A DNA stretch of 64,000 bases, taken from contig CAUGNO010000001.1 of assembly GCA_959600905.1 (NCBI GenBank), positions 124,001 to 188,000 of the forward strand. The letters are read 5' to 3'. The notes beneath the pieces are model-generated. The model saw only the letters and a list, made by a program, of their open reading frames with translations, did no database searches and was not told the DNA's origin. The stretch is from UMGS1975 sp959600905. GTDB taxonomy: Bacteria; Bacillota; Clostridia; Christensenellales; QAND01. Positions 41,793-51,793 of this stretch are shown here, one piece after another. The first letter of the stretch is position 1, and the number at the start of each line of letters is the position of its first letter. Both the position numbers and the translations under genes were made by a program.

Positions 41793-43321
41793 TCATTATC
41801 CAGGCGTGTTGCGCCCTCTGTATTTTCTGCCTGTTCCAACGTCATGCCCTCGCACTCCAAATGCTCTAAGTGCATATTATCGCACGGCAAAACAAATACC
41901 GCTTTGCCCTGTACCGGCGGGATCAGCTTTGCCCCGCCATGCATCATGGATTCGATCTCTGAGATATTGGCTGGATGCGCCTTGATCACAACGGCCCGGC
42001 AGTCCGTTTCATAAAACAGCTTCATCACCTGTTTACGAGCCTTTTGCGCCATCGTAGCACGGCTTACCACCATCCCCAGCCCATCGCAGTACGGGCATGG
42101 CTCATGGATAACAGAATCCAGCGAAGGCTTCAGTTTTTTACGTGTCATCTCCACAATGCCCAGCCCTGTAATACCTAGTATCGTCGTGCGTGTCCGATCC
42201 TTTTTCGTTTCCTCCCGCAGGGTTTCTACGACCTTTTCACGGTTTTCCGCATCCTCCATATCGATGAAGTCTATCACGATGATTCCGGAAATTTCCCGAA
42301 GCCGAATTTGGCGTGCCACCTCCACGGCGGCTTGTAGGTTTGTGTTTAGAATCGTTTCCTGCAAATTGTCATTGCCCACATATTTGCCTGTGTTGACATC
42401 AATGACGGTCAACGCCTCAGCATAATCAAATACCAGGTATCCGCCGTTTTTCAGCCAAACTTTCCTTCGCAGCGCCTTTTCTATCTTGTTTTCCAGGCCG
42501 TAATATTCAAACATATCATAATGCTTGTGGAATAGATGTACTCTGTCCAACAAATTGGGACTCATCACGGACACGCTTTGGCGCACCGCCTGATAGACAT
42601 CCGAATTGTCTACGATCAGCGAATCGATCTGTTCGGTAAACAAATCGCGCACGGTCCGAAATACTAGGCTGTCTTCACTATGAATCAAAGACGGTGCCTT
42701 TGCCCTGGTAAAATGTTTTTGTATGTTTTCATACGTTTGTATCTGCTCATCGCATTCGCGCTTGAGCTCCTCTACACTCATCCCTAAGGAGACCGTGCGC
42801 GCAATCAACCCCATGCCCTCTGGTTTGATCTGCTCTAGATTTTGCCGTACCTTTTCACGGTCTTCTTCCCGCTGTATGCGCCTGGAAACACCCAAATAAT
42901 CCGCCGTGGGCATCAGCACCAGCGAACGGCTTGGAATGGTGATGTTGGTAGTAATCCTGGCGCCCTTAGTTCCGAATGGCTGTTTTGTTACCTGCACCAT
43001 GATATCCTGTCCTACTTTTACAAGTGAACGGATATCCGGAATATATTCTTCCTCCGCCTTTTCCTTTTCATCCCCAAAGGCAAAGTCACCTGGGTCATAG
43101 TTGATATCGCCAGCGTAAAGAAACGCGTTCCTATCCAGCCCAATATCCACAAACGCCGCCTGCATGCCTGGCAGTACATTTTTGACCTTTCCCTTGTAGA
43201 TATTGCCTACCAGGCGTTCTCCGCCCTTTCGCTCTACAAAGAGCTCTGCCAGCGATCCATCCTCTTCAATGGCGGCGCGCACTTGATAGGGATTGCTTTC
43301 CAAATAGATGATATTAGCCAT
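41789..43321 (-). CDS. rng: Ribonuclease G (RNase E/G family)
   Basis: Endoribonuclease for rRNA and mRNA processing. The 510-aa product starts MANIIYLESNPYQVRAAI, has an S1 domain (VGNIYKGKVKNVLPGMQAAFVDIG), the nuclease active-site blocks VIDVNTGKYVG and IIVIDFIDMED, and the zinc-link-like CPYCDGLG. Its neighbours (radical-SAM pair upstream, rplU downstream) match the usual Clostridia order. Confidence 0.95.
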   Translation of the reverse strand: MANIIYLESNPYQVRAAIEEDGSLAELFVERKGGERLVGNIYKGKVKNVLPGMQAAFVDIGLDRNAFLYAGDINYDPGDFAFGDEKEKAEEEYIPDIRSLVKVGQDIMVQVTKQPFGTKGARITTNITIPSRSLVLMPTADYLGVSRRIQREEDREKVRQNLEQIKPEGMGLIARTVSLGMSVEELKRECDEQIQTYENIQKHFTRAKAPSLIHSEDSLVFRTVRDLFTEQIDSLIVDNSDVYQAVRQSVSVMSPNLLDRVHLFHKHYDMFEYYGLENKIEKALRRKVWLKNGGYLVFDYAEALTVIDVNTGKYVGNDNLQETILNTNLQAAVEVARQIRLREISGIIVIDFIDMEDAENREKVVETLREETKKDRTRTTILGITGLGIVEMTRKKLKPSLDSVIHEPCPYCDGLGMVVSRATMAQKARKQVMKLFYETDCRAVVIKAHPANISEIESMMHGGAKLIPPVQGKAVFVLPCDNMHLEHLECEGMTLEQAENTEGATRLDND

Positions 43322-43344
43322 CGGAATTCACCTTCTGCAAAAGA

Positions 43345-44016
43345 TTAAACCAGGAATGGAGATTGAGACAACGGCGTAAAGGCATCCTTTTCCTTGCGCC
43401 ACAATTCTATACGAAGTATCTGCGGCTGGCTTTGCACACCGGATAGATCGCACAAGGCCTGCCAGAAAGCCTTGGGCTGCAAATTGTCATTGCCACAGGA
43501 AAGCTGAGCTTCGATGCTGCCGTCTTGAAACTCGGCCTGCAAAATTCGCGGTCTCATGTTTTCTTGTTTCACACCGGATTTGCTCTTTTTTTCAAATAGG
43601 TATTCCGGCGCTGCCATCAATTTTCTCAAGGCATCTTCCATCGCCGTTTGCATCTGCTTTTCCAATTGGAACCGATAGGTTGCGGCCTCCACCTGGCTCA
43701 TGATGGTTTTTTCTTTCTCTCCGGCTTGCCGGGCTTGTATCACATGCACGCCCGGCGTCGCGCACGCATTAAACGCTGCCGCAAAAGCTTGCGGCTCTAA
43801 ATTCTCCTCTAGACCAACTTCAAAATAATCTCCGATTGTCGCCAGCCCCACTCCCATTGCCTGCGCAAAGGACAGGATTGGATGCGGATTAAAGCCTTGT
43901 GAATAGGCCAACGGCATGTTGGCCCTCCTCAATGTGCGCTGTACACAACGCAGCAGATCCAAATGCGACATGTAACAGGCCGCGCCCTCGCGGCTGAATT
44001 TTGCAATCATCTTCAT
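43345..44016 (-). CDS. Radical-SAM-linked DUF2344 protein
   Basis: A 223-aa protein with AKFSREGAACYMSHLDLLRCVQRTLRRA and AYSQGFNPHPILSFAQAMGVG, the hallmark of the DUF2344 family that accompanies or is fused to TIGR03960-type radical SAM proteins. The start at 44016 overlaps the stop of the upstream gene as ATGA; the open frame to 44118 would be internal to it. Molecular role unknown. Confidence 0.9.
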   Translation of the reverse strand: MKMIAKFSREGAACYMSHLDLLRCVQRTLRRANMPLAYSQGFNPHPILSFAQAMGVGLATIGDYFEVGLEENLEPQAFAAAFNACATPGVHVIQARQAGEKEKTIMSQVEAATYRFQLEKQMQTAMEDALRKLMAAPEYLFEKKSKSGVKQENMRPRILQAEFQDGSIEAQLSCGNDNLQPKAFWQALCDLSGVQSQPQILRIELWRKEKDAFTPLSQSPFLV

Positions 44017-45839
44017 GCCTGCTCCACCCCGCAAACTTTCATCAATCCGCAGCCTTGGCAACCCTTTCGGCAATCCTGTGTTGTGATCCCTTGTAGAGAC
44101 CGTTGCTTTTCCAGCCACAAATAACGTCTAGAAATCATTGGATCGAGATGCTCAAACGGGAAAATCTCTTTCTCATCCCTGGTGCGATTGGCATAGAAGG
44201 CGGGATCAATGCCCGTATCGGCAAACGCCTGCATCCACCGATCATAGTCAAAGCATTCGGACCATCCGTCAAATCTAGCCCCTCGCTGATAAGCAAGCTC
44301 TACAGCCGGCGCCAAACGCCTGTCTCCTCTGGCAAATACACCTTCTAGCGCGCTGGTTTTTGCATTGTGTGTGTTAAACTTAATGCGCTTATATGGCTTT
44401 ACTGCTTCCAAAATCACCCTTTGTTTGCGCTGTATCTCCTCCAGCGTGGGCTGAGGCTCCCATTGAAAAGGGGTAAACGGCTTTGGCACAAAAGGAGAAA
44501 CACTGATGGTAACGTGAGGCGGTAGCTTTCTTTTTTCCTTTGGCATGGAATAATAACATTCCACCACCTTTTTCCCCAGCTCCACGATCCCGCGCAGATC
44601 ATCGTCCGTCTCTCCCGGAAGGCCGATCATAAAGTACAGCTTTACCGTAGAATAGCCGGACTCAAATGCATCCATGACAGAATCAAGCAAATTTTCCTCT
44701 GTAACGCCTTTGTTGATGATATCTCTCAGGCGCTGTGTGCCGGCTTCAGGTGCAAAGGTTAACCCTGTTTTCCGCACCTGGCTGACTCCCTCTGCTACCT
44801 CCTTAGTAAACGAATCGATGCGCAATGACGGAAGCGAGAGCGAAACCCGCTTCCCTTTGTTTTGCTCGCTGAGCCGGTCGATCAATTCCGGCAGCTTAGG
44901 ATAATCCCCAGAGCTTAAAGAGGTCAGAGAAATTTCCTCATATCCTGTGGATTGGATCATGCAGGCAGCTTGTCCTACCAGGGTATCCACCGTTCTTTCC
45001 CGTACTGGGCGGTAAACATAGCCCGCTTGGCAAAACCGGCATCCTCTCGTGCATCCCCTAAAAAGCTCCAGCGATACGCGGTCATGGATGATCGACATAT
45101 ACGGCACCAAAGGCTTTAATGGATACGGTGCATGCTCCAAATCCTTCACAACCGCCTTTTTTACCTTTTCCGGCGCTCCATGCTGTGCCTCGATCCTGTC
45201 TACCGTTCCATCCTCATGATAGGAAACCTGATAAAACGAAGGCACGTAAAATCCCTCAATGGTACTCAGCCTTTTCAGCAATTCATGCTTGGAAACGCCT
45301 TCCTCCTTAGCTCTTTTTACCTCTTCGGATAAAATCACTACAGTTTCTTCCCCGTCTCCCAACATCATCACGTCGATGAAAGGCGCCAAGGGCTCTGCAT
45401 TGAGTGTGCAAGGGCCTCCTGCTGCAATGAGCGGTGCGTTTTCATCGCGCTTGTCCGCATAAAACGGAATTCCGGCCAGATCCAGCATCAGCAGCACATT
45501 GGTATAGACCATTTCATGCATCAGAGAAAAAGCCACAATATCAAATTGATCCAGCGCATCGCCGGATTCCAGCGCATACAGGGCTTCTCCTGCGGCTCTC
45601 ATTTCTTTCTCCGCATCTCCCCAAGGCGCATAACAGCGTTCACAGGCAATATCCTCGTGTGCATTTAAAATATCATATAGAATTCTTGAGCCAAGATGGC
45701 TCATTCCTACCTCATACACGTCCGGATAACACAACGCAAAGCGCACCTTGTCTTTGGTATCCTTCGTGCAGATGTTCAGTTCTCCCCCCGTATAGCGGGC
45801 CGGCTTATCCACTCTGTTCAGCCAGGTTCTTTCAGGCAT
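44013..45839 (-). CDS. TIGR03960-family B12-binding-type radical SAM protein
   Basis: A 608-aa protein. The N-terminal part has a cobalamin-binding-like Rossmann region (FALCYPDVYEVGMSHLGSRILYDILN) and the middle has the radical SAM cluster motif CTRGCRFCQAG, followed by SLSSGDYPKL and APEAGTQRLRDIINKG. The C-terminus carries a second Cys cluster (CRKGCQGCGLMKVCG). I take the ATG at 45839, eight bases after GGAG; a TTG at 45857 starts the longer frame. Reaction unknown; always paired with DUF2344. Confidence 0.92.
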   Translation of the reverse strand: MPERTWLNRVDKPARYTGGELNICTKDTKDKVRFALCYPDVYEVGMSHLGSRILYDILNAHEDIACERCYAPWGDAEKEMRAAGEALYALESGDALDQFDIVAFSLMHEMVYTNVLLMLDLAGIPFYADKRDENAPLIAAGGPCTLNAEPLAPFIDVMMLGDGEETVVILSEEVKRAKEEGVSKHELLKRLSTIEGFYVPSFYQVSYHEDGTVDRIEAQHGAPEKVKKAVVKDLEHAPYPLKPLVPYMSIIHDRVSLELFRGCTRGCRFCQAGYVYRPVRERTVDTLVGQAACMIQSTGYEEISLTSLSSGDYPKLPELIDRLSEQNKGKRVSLSLPSLRIDSFTKEVAEGVSQVRKTGLTFAPEAGTQRLRDIINKGVTEENLLDSVMDAFESGYSTVKLYFMIGLPGETDDDLRGIVELGKKVVECYYSMPKEKRKLPPHVTISVSPFVPKPFTPFQWEPQPTLEEIQRKQRVILEAVKPYKRIKFNTHNAKTSALEGVFARGDRRLAPAVELAYQRGARFDGWSECFDYDRWMQAFADTGIDPAFYANRTRDEKEIFPFEHLDPMISRRYLWLEKQRSLQGITTQDCRKGCQGCGLMKVCGVEQA

Positions 45840-45892
45840 ACGAACATTCTCCTTCAACCAAACTTATCATATTATTTTACATGATATGCCGA

Positions 45893-46753
45893 TCAAGAAT
45901 CAAGAGCCCTCTGTAGTGTGGCTTGCGGCCCCAACGTAACCACCGTATCCAATATTTCCTTTTCTCCCAGCGTTCCCAAAAACTTCAAGTCATGGTCTAC
46001 CACCGTAACCGTGGTGTATACCCCCTTTCGAAATTTCTCCATTGCCTTTTGGGCCGTCATATCCATGTGCATCACGATCCGCTGATCCTTTAGCGGCTTT
46101 TTATGAATCTGCCTTTTCTTTGCATTCTCGTGCACCAGTGCTGTGTATGGGCTGGGTTTCCCTTGCCGAAACGCCGCTAAAAACAAAAACATTCCTACGG
46201 CCAGCAGCGAAAGATTGATTTGCCCCAGATAAAACACACACGCAATGCCCGCACCGGCCAAAAACAACCCCAACAGCATACCGAATACAGAGCAGATGCG
46301 TTCTGCAAAGGTCTGTCCCAACACAGGGGAAAGCATGCAGACCAGCACCCGGCCTCCGTCTAAAGGAAAAGCCGGCATCAGGTTAAAGATTGCAATCACC
46401 AAATTGGCCTGTAAAAATACACACAGCCATTCATACGGATTGTATTTTACCAAGGGCAAAAAGCATAGCACGATCAGCGCATTGCACAGCGGCCCCGCCA
46501 TTGCGATCAGCGCCATCTTCCAGGGCTTGCAGGATTCCATCAGTGAAACGCCACCAAACGGCATAAGCTCGATCTTAAAGGTGTTCACCTTCAAAAATTT
46601 TCCCGTCAATACGTGTGCCAGTTCGTGCAAGAGCAGCGCCAGCACCGTCGCCGCTAGAGCGCTCCAAAACCCAAAAGCCAGCGCCGGCAAAAACATAAAG
46701 ATCAATAAGGGGCTGATCTGCCAAAAAACACGGCCCGTCTGCATCAGCTTCAT
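45893..46753 (-). CDS. spoIVFB: SpoIVFB-like intramembrane zinc protease (M50)
   Basis: In Bacillus SpoIVFB cleaves pro-sigma-K in the mother cell. The 286-aa product has HELAH at residues 43-47 in a membrane segment and NLMPAFPLDGGR as second metal block, then a cytosolic CBS-like C-domain. It follows the SpoIVFA-like gene by one base and lies upstream of rng/rplU, the same neighbourhood as Bacillus spoIVFA-spoIVFB-rplU-rpmA. This conserved context makes sporulation the likely role. I start at 46753; a longer frame overlaps the upstream gene. Confidence 0.88.
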   Translation of the reverse strand: MKLMQTGRVFWQISPLLIFMFLPALAFGFWSALAATVLALLLHELAHVLTGKFLKVNTFKIELMPFGGVSLMESCKPWKMALIAMAGPLCNALIVLCFLPLVKYNPYEWLCVFLQANLVIAIFNLMPAFPLDGGRVLVCMLSPVLGQTFAERICSVFGMLLGLFLAGAGIACVFYLGQINLSLLAVGMFLFLAAFRQGKPSPYTALVHENAKKRQIHKKPLKDQRIVMHMDMTAQKAMEKFRKGVYTTVTVVDHDLKFLGTLGEKEILDTVVTLGPQATLQRALDS

Positions 46754-46754
46754 C

Positions 46755-47537
46755 TTATTTGACCCCCAAATATTTCTGCGGGTCTTGCGCCGCATCACCG
46801 GACAATACCTGGAAACACAATAAGCCATTATCACCCAGCGTTCCCAGCGCTTGCCCCTGCGTTACCTCTGCCCCTTCCGCCAAAGGGGATTCCTCCATGC
46901 CATAATAGACGGTGGTCAGATTATTTGCATGACGAATCTTTAAGTACTTTCCCAGGGTATCGTTGATTCCCCTTTTTTCAACCTGCCCATCCAACGCACA
47001 TACCACCTCTGCTTTGGGCTCAGCCTGAAATTGGATATATTCCTTCCCATCCTCACCAAATTTTTGGATGATAGCTCCGGAAACGGGATAGCTGAACTGT
47101 TGCCTATCCCCAAACACAGCCTTCACATCCGGGAAAATCTTTTCTACAAAATGCAGCTTTCCAATCGATTCTTCGATATCTAAATCATAGGTAAAGGCGT
47201 TTTTTAAAAAATCTGTTGCCTGCTCGGCAAACGGAAGCTTTATGTATTTCAGGCCCACACATCCAATTGCCATGGCACAGCAGATCGCTATACGACGGAT
47301 TGCACGGCTTTTATAAGTAGATGTTTCTTTTGTCGTCTGCTTTCGATACGGTTTTTTTGTTCTCTGCGCATGAAATGATGACCTATATGTGCGCGCATGC
47401 CGCTCACGTACAGACTCTCTGTCAAAAAAAAGAGGAGCCTCTTGTTTTTCCTGCGGTTCTGTTTGTCCTATGTGCAGCTGTGCAGAAGACTGCACATCCC
47501 TTGACACGAATGTGGCTTTGTTCGGCTTTTGATCCAT
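46755..47537 (-). CDS. spoIVFA: SpoIVFA-like membrane protein with degenerate LytM/M23 domain
   Basis: SpoIVFA anchors and inhibits SpoIVFB until sigma-K activation. The 260-aa product has a basic, polar N-terminus, a single membrane segment near residues 82-98 (RIAICCAMAIGCVGLKY) and a C-terminal LytM/M23-type beta domain (ALDGQVEKRGINDTLGKYLKIRHANNLTTVYYG) in which the catalytic His residues of active M23 peptidases are missing. Position just upstream of the M50 protease supports the pairing. Confidence 0.85.
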   Translation of the reverse strand: MDQKPNKATFVSRDVQSSAQLHIGQTEPQEKQEAPLFFDRESVRERHARTYRSSFHAQRTKKPYRKQTTKETSTYKSRAIRRIAICCAMAIGCVGLKYIKLPFAEQATDFLKNAFTYDLDIEESIGKLHFVEKIFPDVKAVFGDRQQFSYPVSGAIIQKFGEDGKEYIQFQAEPKAEVVCALDGQVEKRGINDTLGKYLKIRHANNLTTVYYGMEESPLAEGAEVTQGQALGTLGDNGLLCFQVLSGDAAQDPQKYLGVK

Positions 47538-47570
47538 TATGACACCTCTTCCTATACATCCTCTTGGCTA

Positions 47571-47598
47571 TATGTATGTGGAATCCGTGTAAAATAGA
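47571..47598 (-). promoter_or_regulatory. Possible sigma-E-type promoter before spoIVFA
   Basis: CATACATA, similar to the sigma-E -10 CATACA, lies about 35 bp before the start; the upstream TCTATTTT is a weak -35 and the spacing is short. Bacillus spoIVF is sigma-E controlled (family knowledge). Low confidence. Confidence 0.3.
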
Positions 47599-47600
47599 GC

Positions 47601-47632
47601 AAAAAAAGAGCCTTAGCAGGCTCTTTTTTCAT
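47601..47632 (-). terminator. Terminator of the mreB-rodA operon
   Basis: Minus-strand AAAAAAGAGCC with GGCTCTTTTTT, right after rodA. It isolates the sporulation pair downstream. Confidence 0.9.
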
Positions 47633-47639
47633 ATTTGCA

Positions 47640-48776
47640 CTACCACTTGGTCGCAATATTCAAAACAATACCGTAAGCCAGCATATTGGTCAGCATATTA
47701 GAGCCGCCATAGCTGATGAACGGAAGCGGAATACCAGTAACAGGCATAACACCCATGGCCATGCCTATGTTTTCAAACACATGCGCAAAGATCATACAGG
47801 CCACGCCCACAACCACATACATGGCATATTTATCGCGCGCCCGAAGCGCTATGGAGATTGTTCTCCACAACAGTAGCCCAAATAAAAGCACCACGATTAA
47901 TCCGCCGATAAATCCAAAGGTCTCCCCTGTTACGGCAAAAATGAAGTCCGATTCCTTTACCGGCACCCAATTCAGCTGGCTCATACCGCCTGTGCCAAAC
48001 AGGCCGTTGCCCGTTAGCTGGCCATTGCCAATGGCCATTTTAGACATGTTAACATTGTATTGGCTGGCAGAGTCTTGCGCAAGGCCAAAAAACACAAGGA
48101 TACGGTTTCGCTGATAATCTTTCATAAACAGCCATGCAACCGGAAGAATCGCTGCCACCGCCCCAATGCAGGACAAAACGATCTTTTTATCTACACGGGC
48201 TACAAAGAAAAGACCAATGGTAATACATGCTACCACCATAGCTGTCCCCAAGTCTGGCTGTACGGCTATCAGAATGAAGGGAATAACGGCGTATTTTACC
48301 AAATGGAAAAATTCTCGAAACGAAGTAATCTTTTCATCGCCTGTGCGTGCTGCTAAAGCTCTAGACAACATCAGTATCGTCGAGATTTTCGCCAATTCGC
48401 TGGGTTGAAAGCCAATGTTGCCAAATTTATACCAGCTTACCGTGTTGTTAGTCGCCGTTGCCAGCGCAAACAGCAAAAGCAAAATAACGATATTCACCCA
48501 ATAAATGATGGGTGTAATCTCTTTGAGATAATTGTAGTCTATGCTAAGGGCGGCTATCATGCCTACCACGCCTACCAAAAACCAAACAAGCTGACGCCAT
48601 ACCGTAGAAAAATTCAAATTAGCGATTTTATCAGCCAAAGTGATTTCTTCTCCTGTTGCCGGATCGGCCGTAGCAGCCGTTATGCTAATAAGCCCCACGA
48701 TCACAAGCGCCACAATATTGGCAATGAGCAGCCAATCTATTTTTTTCCACCCAGATCTATCTAGTAACTTCGCCAT
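47640..48776 (-). CDS. rodA: Rod shape-determining SEDS protein RodA
   Basis: SEDS peptidoglycan glycosyltransferase that works with PBP2 in side-wall elongation. The 378-aa protein has about ten membrane segments and the SEDS signatures GFQPSELAKIS and GIPLPFISYGGSNMLTNM. It sits 13 bp after pbp2, fitting a RodA-PBP2 pair rather than FtsW. Confidence 0.93.
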   Translation of the reverse strand: MAKLLDRSGWKKIDWLLIANIVALVIVGLISITAATADPATGEEITLADKIANLNFSTVWRQLVWFLVGVVGMIAALSIDYNYLKEITPIIYWVNIVILLLLFALATATNNTVSWYKFGNIGFQPSELAKISTILMLSRALAARTGDEKITSFREFFHLVKYAVIPFILIAVQPDLGTAMVVACITIGLFFVARVDKKIVLSCIGAVAAILPVAWLFMKDYQRNRILVFFGLAQDSASQYNVNMSKMAIGNGQLTGNGLFGTGGMSQLNWVPVKESDFIFAVTGETFGFIGGLIVVLLFGLLLWRTISIALRARDKYAMYVVVGVACMIFAHVFENIGMAMGVMPVTGIPLPFISYGGSNMLTNMLAYGIVLNIATKW

Positions 48777-48789
48777 AGGTGCCTCTTTT

Positions 48790-51243
48790 CTATTCGACCA
48801 TACCGCCCGGCGCTGTCACCGTGGTATTGGTTTGCTGTTTTTGTCTATCCCGATAGAATTGAATGATATCCCTAGCCGTATAGCCCGCCATAGAGCCAGC
48901 ATATCCATTGGGAATAAATACGACGACAGCAATCTCTGCTTGCTCAAAGGGAGTAAATGCCACAAACCATGCAGAGTTTTCCAAGTCAATTTGACTGACC
49001 TGTGCTGTCCCTGTCTTTGCAGCTATGTCGCTGGTATACTCAAAGCCTGTAAAGATATTCGCTGCCGTACCGCCATCCTCTGCCGATACTACCTCGTGCA
49101 TCCCTTCTTTGATGTATTCAAGGTATCCTTTGGTATCTCCCAGTGTGCTTACAACCTTCGGATCATTTTCCTCCAATGTGCTTCCATCCGGCGCTACAAC
49201 CTTTTTGATAATGCTTGCTTCATAGACATTGCCGCCGTTTGCAATAGCGGAAATATATCTTGCAACCGCAATTGGCGTAACCGCCGTAACGCTCTGCCCA
49301 ATGCCCGTTAAAATGGTTTGGACCCTGTTCCACGTAATCTCGTATAGAATGGAGTTGATTTCCTGATGCCATCTCCTGGCATAGGAGGTAGATTCTGGAA
49401 TATCCAATTCCTCGCGCATGATAGAACGTATCTGCGGGCCAATGTTGGTAGAGCTACCTACCAACTGTACGATTCTGGTAGCACAACGCTCCACCTGTTC
49501 ATCCGTATAGGTAACGCCGCGCATCAGCCCGTACTTTTTCAGCTGCTTTTCCACAGATAACCGCACCAGATACGGCTTGCTGTTGAGCTGTCCGCCGTTG
49601 ATTTCTTTGGTATTATCATACAATACCTGCTGATTGGCCACATGACTGGTCACTTCGCCGGGCAGCTCAATACCCGTTTTAGAGGACAGCCCAAAAGTAT
49701 CTGCCCACTTTGTCAGCTTGTCTATACCCATCCTGTCAGATACGGTATAAAAATAGTAGTTACAACTATCTTTCAATGCCTTTACAATATTCTCGCCCTG
49801 ATGATTTTGAGGATAGTCTGTCCAACAACCGGGCGCCTTACCTTGTTGCACAGCAGGTGTATATTCATCTTGGCAGTCGATGGTCTCTTCTGGTGTAATC
49901 ACACCTTCCATCAACGCAGCATAGCCGGTCACAGGCTTAAAGATAGAGCCAGGCTCTGAAGCGCTGGAAATGGCTTTATTGAACAGCGGTGCCGTATCCG
50001 GATCATTCAGCGCCTGATAATCCTCTTCGCTGATCCCTCCGATAAACATATTGGGATCAAATGACGGATAACTTGCCATGGCAAGAACATTGCCGGTATT
50101 TACATCCATTACAATGGCAGCGCCCATAGAGGCAAACTTGGTTTTTGTACCGCCCCTATCCTGCTCTTTTTCCTCGTATTTGGCATAGTTTTGATTATAG
50201 AGCTTCTCCTGCTCCTGCCGAATGATCTTTATATTGTTTTCCAGCGCGCTTTCCAGCTTTTGTTGGAGTTCATAGTCTATGGTCAGCATAACATCGTTGC
50301 CGGACTGCGGCTCTTTACTTTCCAGTATTCTGGTTACCTTGCCGCGGCTGTTTACCTCTGCCTTCTGTTTGCCTACCCGCGTACCGATGGCAGCGCTAAG
50401 CTGCTCTTCCATCGTTGCTTCTACACCGGAAACCCCTACCGTGGCATCGGTGCTATACCCTTTTTCCTCCAGCTCTGCCAATTCCTCTTCTGAATATACT
50501 TTCCCCATATATCCTACAATATGCGCCGCTGTCGTATTCTTTGGATACACACGCGTATAGCTCTGCTCAGCGCTCATACCGATCAATTCAGTGCTTCGTG
50601 TTGTAATCTCCGCCACGGAGTTTGCATCTACATCCTGTGCAATGGTCACAGGCACATAACTCTTGAAAGCAAGGTTTTGTACCTCTTGCCAGATCGAGAG
50701 CACTTTATGGGCCATCTCATAATCCACATCATCCGGGATCATATAACGCTGCCGCAGCGTATTAAAAGCCTCTTCTGCCGTGGCATCCTCGGAAATGGTC
50801 ATATTTCCACACCAAAGCTCTTTTCTTCTTTTGATTGCATCTTCATCGGTAATGCCGCCCCAATAATAGGTAAGCCCGCCGTTTTCATCCTTTTGTATGG
50901 ACAGATCATCAATGACTTTATTTCCATTCTTCTCCAATATCTCTATGGTTTCCATAATGATATTGGTATAGATGGCGCGCCACTTTTCCCCTGTTTGGTA
51001 GGGATCTCGATAAAAGTTAATGTTATAACTGGTTTTATCGTACGCCAAAGGAACCCCGTTCGTATCCAAAATACGCCCGCGGCTACCCATCACCGAGATT
51101 GTCCTCGTCCTATTTTCTATGCTTCTTTCAGAATATTTTTCTCCCTGTATAATTGCCAGATTAAAATGGCTTGCCATTAAAAAAATCAGCGCCGCCAAAA
51201 CAATCCACAATAACCGGTGAATTTGCCGTAAGTTGTTACCCAC
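48790..51243 (-). CDS. mrdA: Penicillin-binding protein 2 (class B transpeptidase)
   Basis: Cross-links peptidoglycan in the elongasome. The 817-aa product has a short cytosolic start, one membrane anchor (LLWIVLAALIFLMASHF), a pedestal domain, and the transpeptidase motifs SIFK (in SEPGSIFKPVTGY), SCN (KDSCNYYFY) and KTG (AAKTGTAQVS). A GTG at 51243 appears to be the start, behind GAGGGG. It is longer than E. coli PBP2 mainly through the pedestal region. Confidence 0.94.
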   Translation of the reverse strand: MGNNLRQIHRLLWIVLAALIFLMASHFNLAIIQGEKYSERSIENRTRTISVMGSRGRILDTNGVPLAYDKTSYNINFYRDPYQTGEKWRAIYTNIIMETIEILEKNGNKVIDDLSIQKDENGGLTYYWGGITDEDAIKRRKELWCGNMTISEDATAEEAFNTLRQRYMIPDDVDYEMAHKVLSIWQEVQNLAFKSYVPVTIAQDVDANSVAEITTRSTELIGMSAEQSYTRVYPKNTTAAHIVGYMGKVYSEEELAELEEKGYSTDATVGVSGVEATMEEQLSAAIGTRVGKQKAEVNSRGKVTRILESKEPQSGNDVMLTIDYELQQKLESALENNIKIIRQEQEKLYNQNYAKYEEKEQDRGGTKTKFASMGAAIVMDVNTGNVLAMASYPSFDPNMFIGGISEEDYQALNDPDTAPLFNKAISSASEPGSIFKPVTGYAALMEGVITPEETIDCQDEYTPAVQQGKAPGCWTDYPQNHQGENIVKALKDSCNYYFYTVSDRMGIDKLTKWADTFGLSSKTGIELPGEVTSHVANQQVLYDNTKEINGGQLNSKPYLVRLSVEKQLKKYGLMRGVTYTDEQVERCATRIVQLVGSSTNIGPQIRSIMREELDIPESTSYARRWHQEINSILYEITWNRVQTILTGIGQSVTAVTPIAVARYISAIANGGNVYEASIIKKVVAPDGSTLEENDPKVVSTLGDTKGYLEYIKEGMHEVVSAEDGGTAANIFTGFEYTSDIAAKTGTAQVSQIDLENSAWFVAFTPFEQAEIAVVVFIPNGYAGSMAGYTARDIIQFYRDRQKQQTNTTVTAPGGMVE

Positions 51244-51271
51244 ACAACAGCCCCTCTTCCGTGTTTAACCG

Positions 51272-51793
51272 TCAACCAAGCCCTGTCTTCTTTTTGCGGT
51301 TGCGCATCACATTGAGCTGCGCCATAGCACGGATCAAACGATACACCACATATCCTGCAAACCCCGTCAACACTGCCGATGGCAAAATATACCGCACCAG
51401 CAACGTCGGCACACTGCCCACATTTACCCCCATTAGCAATGTGAGCAGCATTGTGGCCAGTTCTTTGACCACATACGTACAACCTACAAACAAGCTATAT
51501 AATACTAGGCTGTCCTGCAAACCCTTAGAAAAAATGGCAGTCGATATATAACCGACCAGCATATAAATCAACATATAAAACCCGCGCGCAGGGCCAAAAA
51601 GCAAATCCATGATATAGCCCGCTAAAAGCCCCGTTACCGTGCCGGTCATTGGACCAAAAACAATACCCAGCGCCACGACGACGCACAGCGTCAAATTAAT
51701 CTGTATATCCCAAACCGCAAAGCTCGGGATCAAGGTGCTGTCAAGACCAACGGTCAAAACAATCAGGAAAAACAGTATGATTTTTTTAGCCAT
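51272..51793 (-). CDS. mreD: Rod shape-determining protein MreD
   Basis: Small membrane protein of the elongasome. The 173-aa product has about five membrane segments and the MreD-like VALGIVFGPMTGTVTGLLAGYIMDLLFG. ATG at 51793 shares a base with the mreC stop (TGATG) and has AGGAG upstream. Confidence 0.9.
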   Translation of the reverse strand: MAKKIILFFLIVLTVGLDSTLIPSFAVWDIQINLTLCVVVALGIVFGPMTGTVTGLLAGYIMDLLFGPARGFYMLIYMLVGYISTAIFSKGLQDSLVLYSLFVGCTYVVKELATMLLTLLMGVNVGSVPTLLVRYILPSAVLTGFAGYVVYRLIRAMAQLNVMRNRKKKTGLG

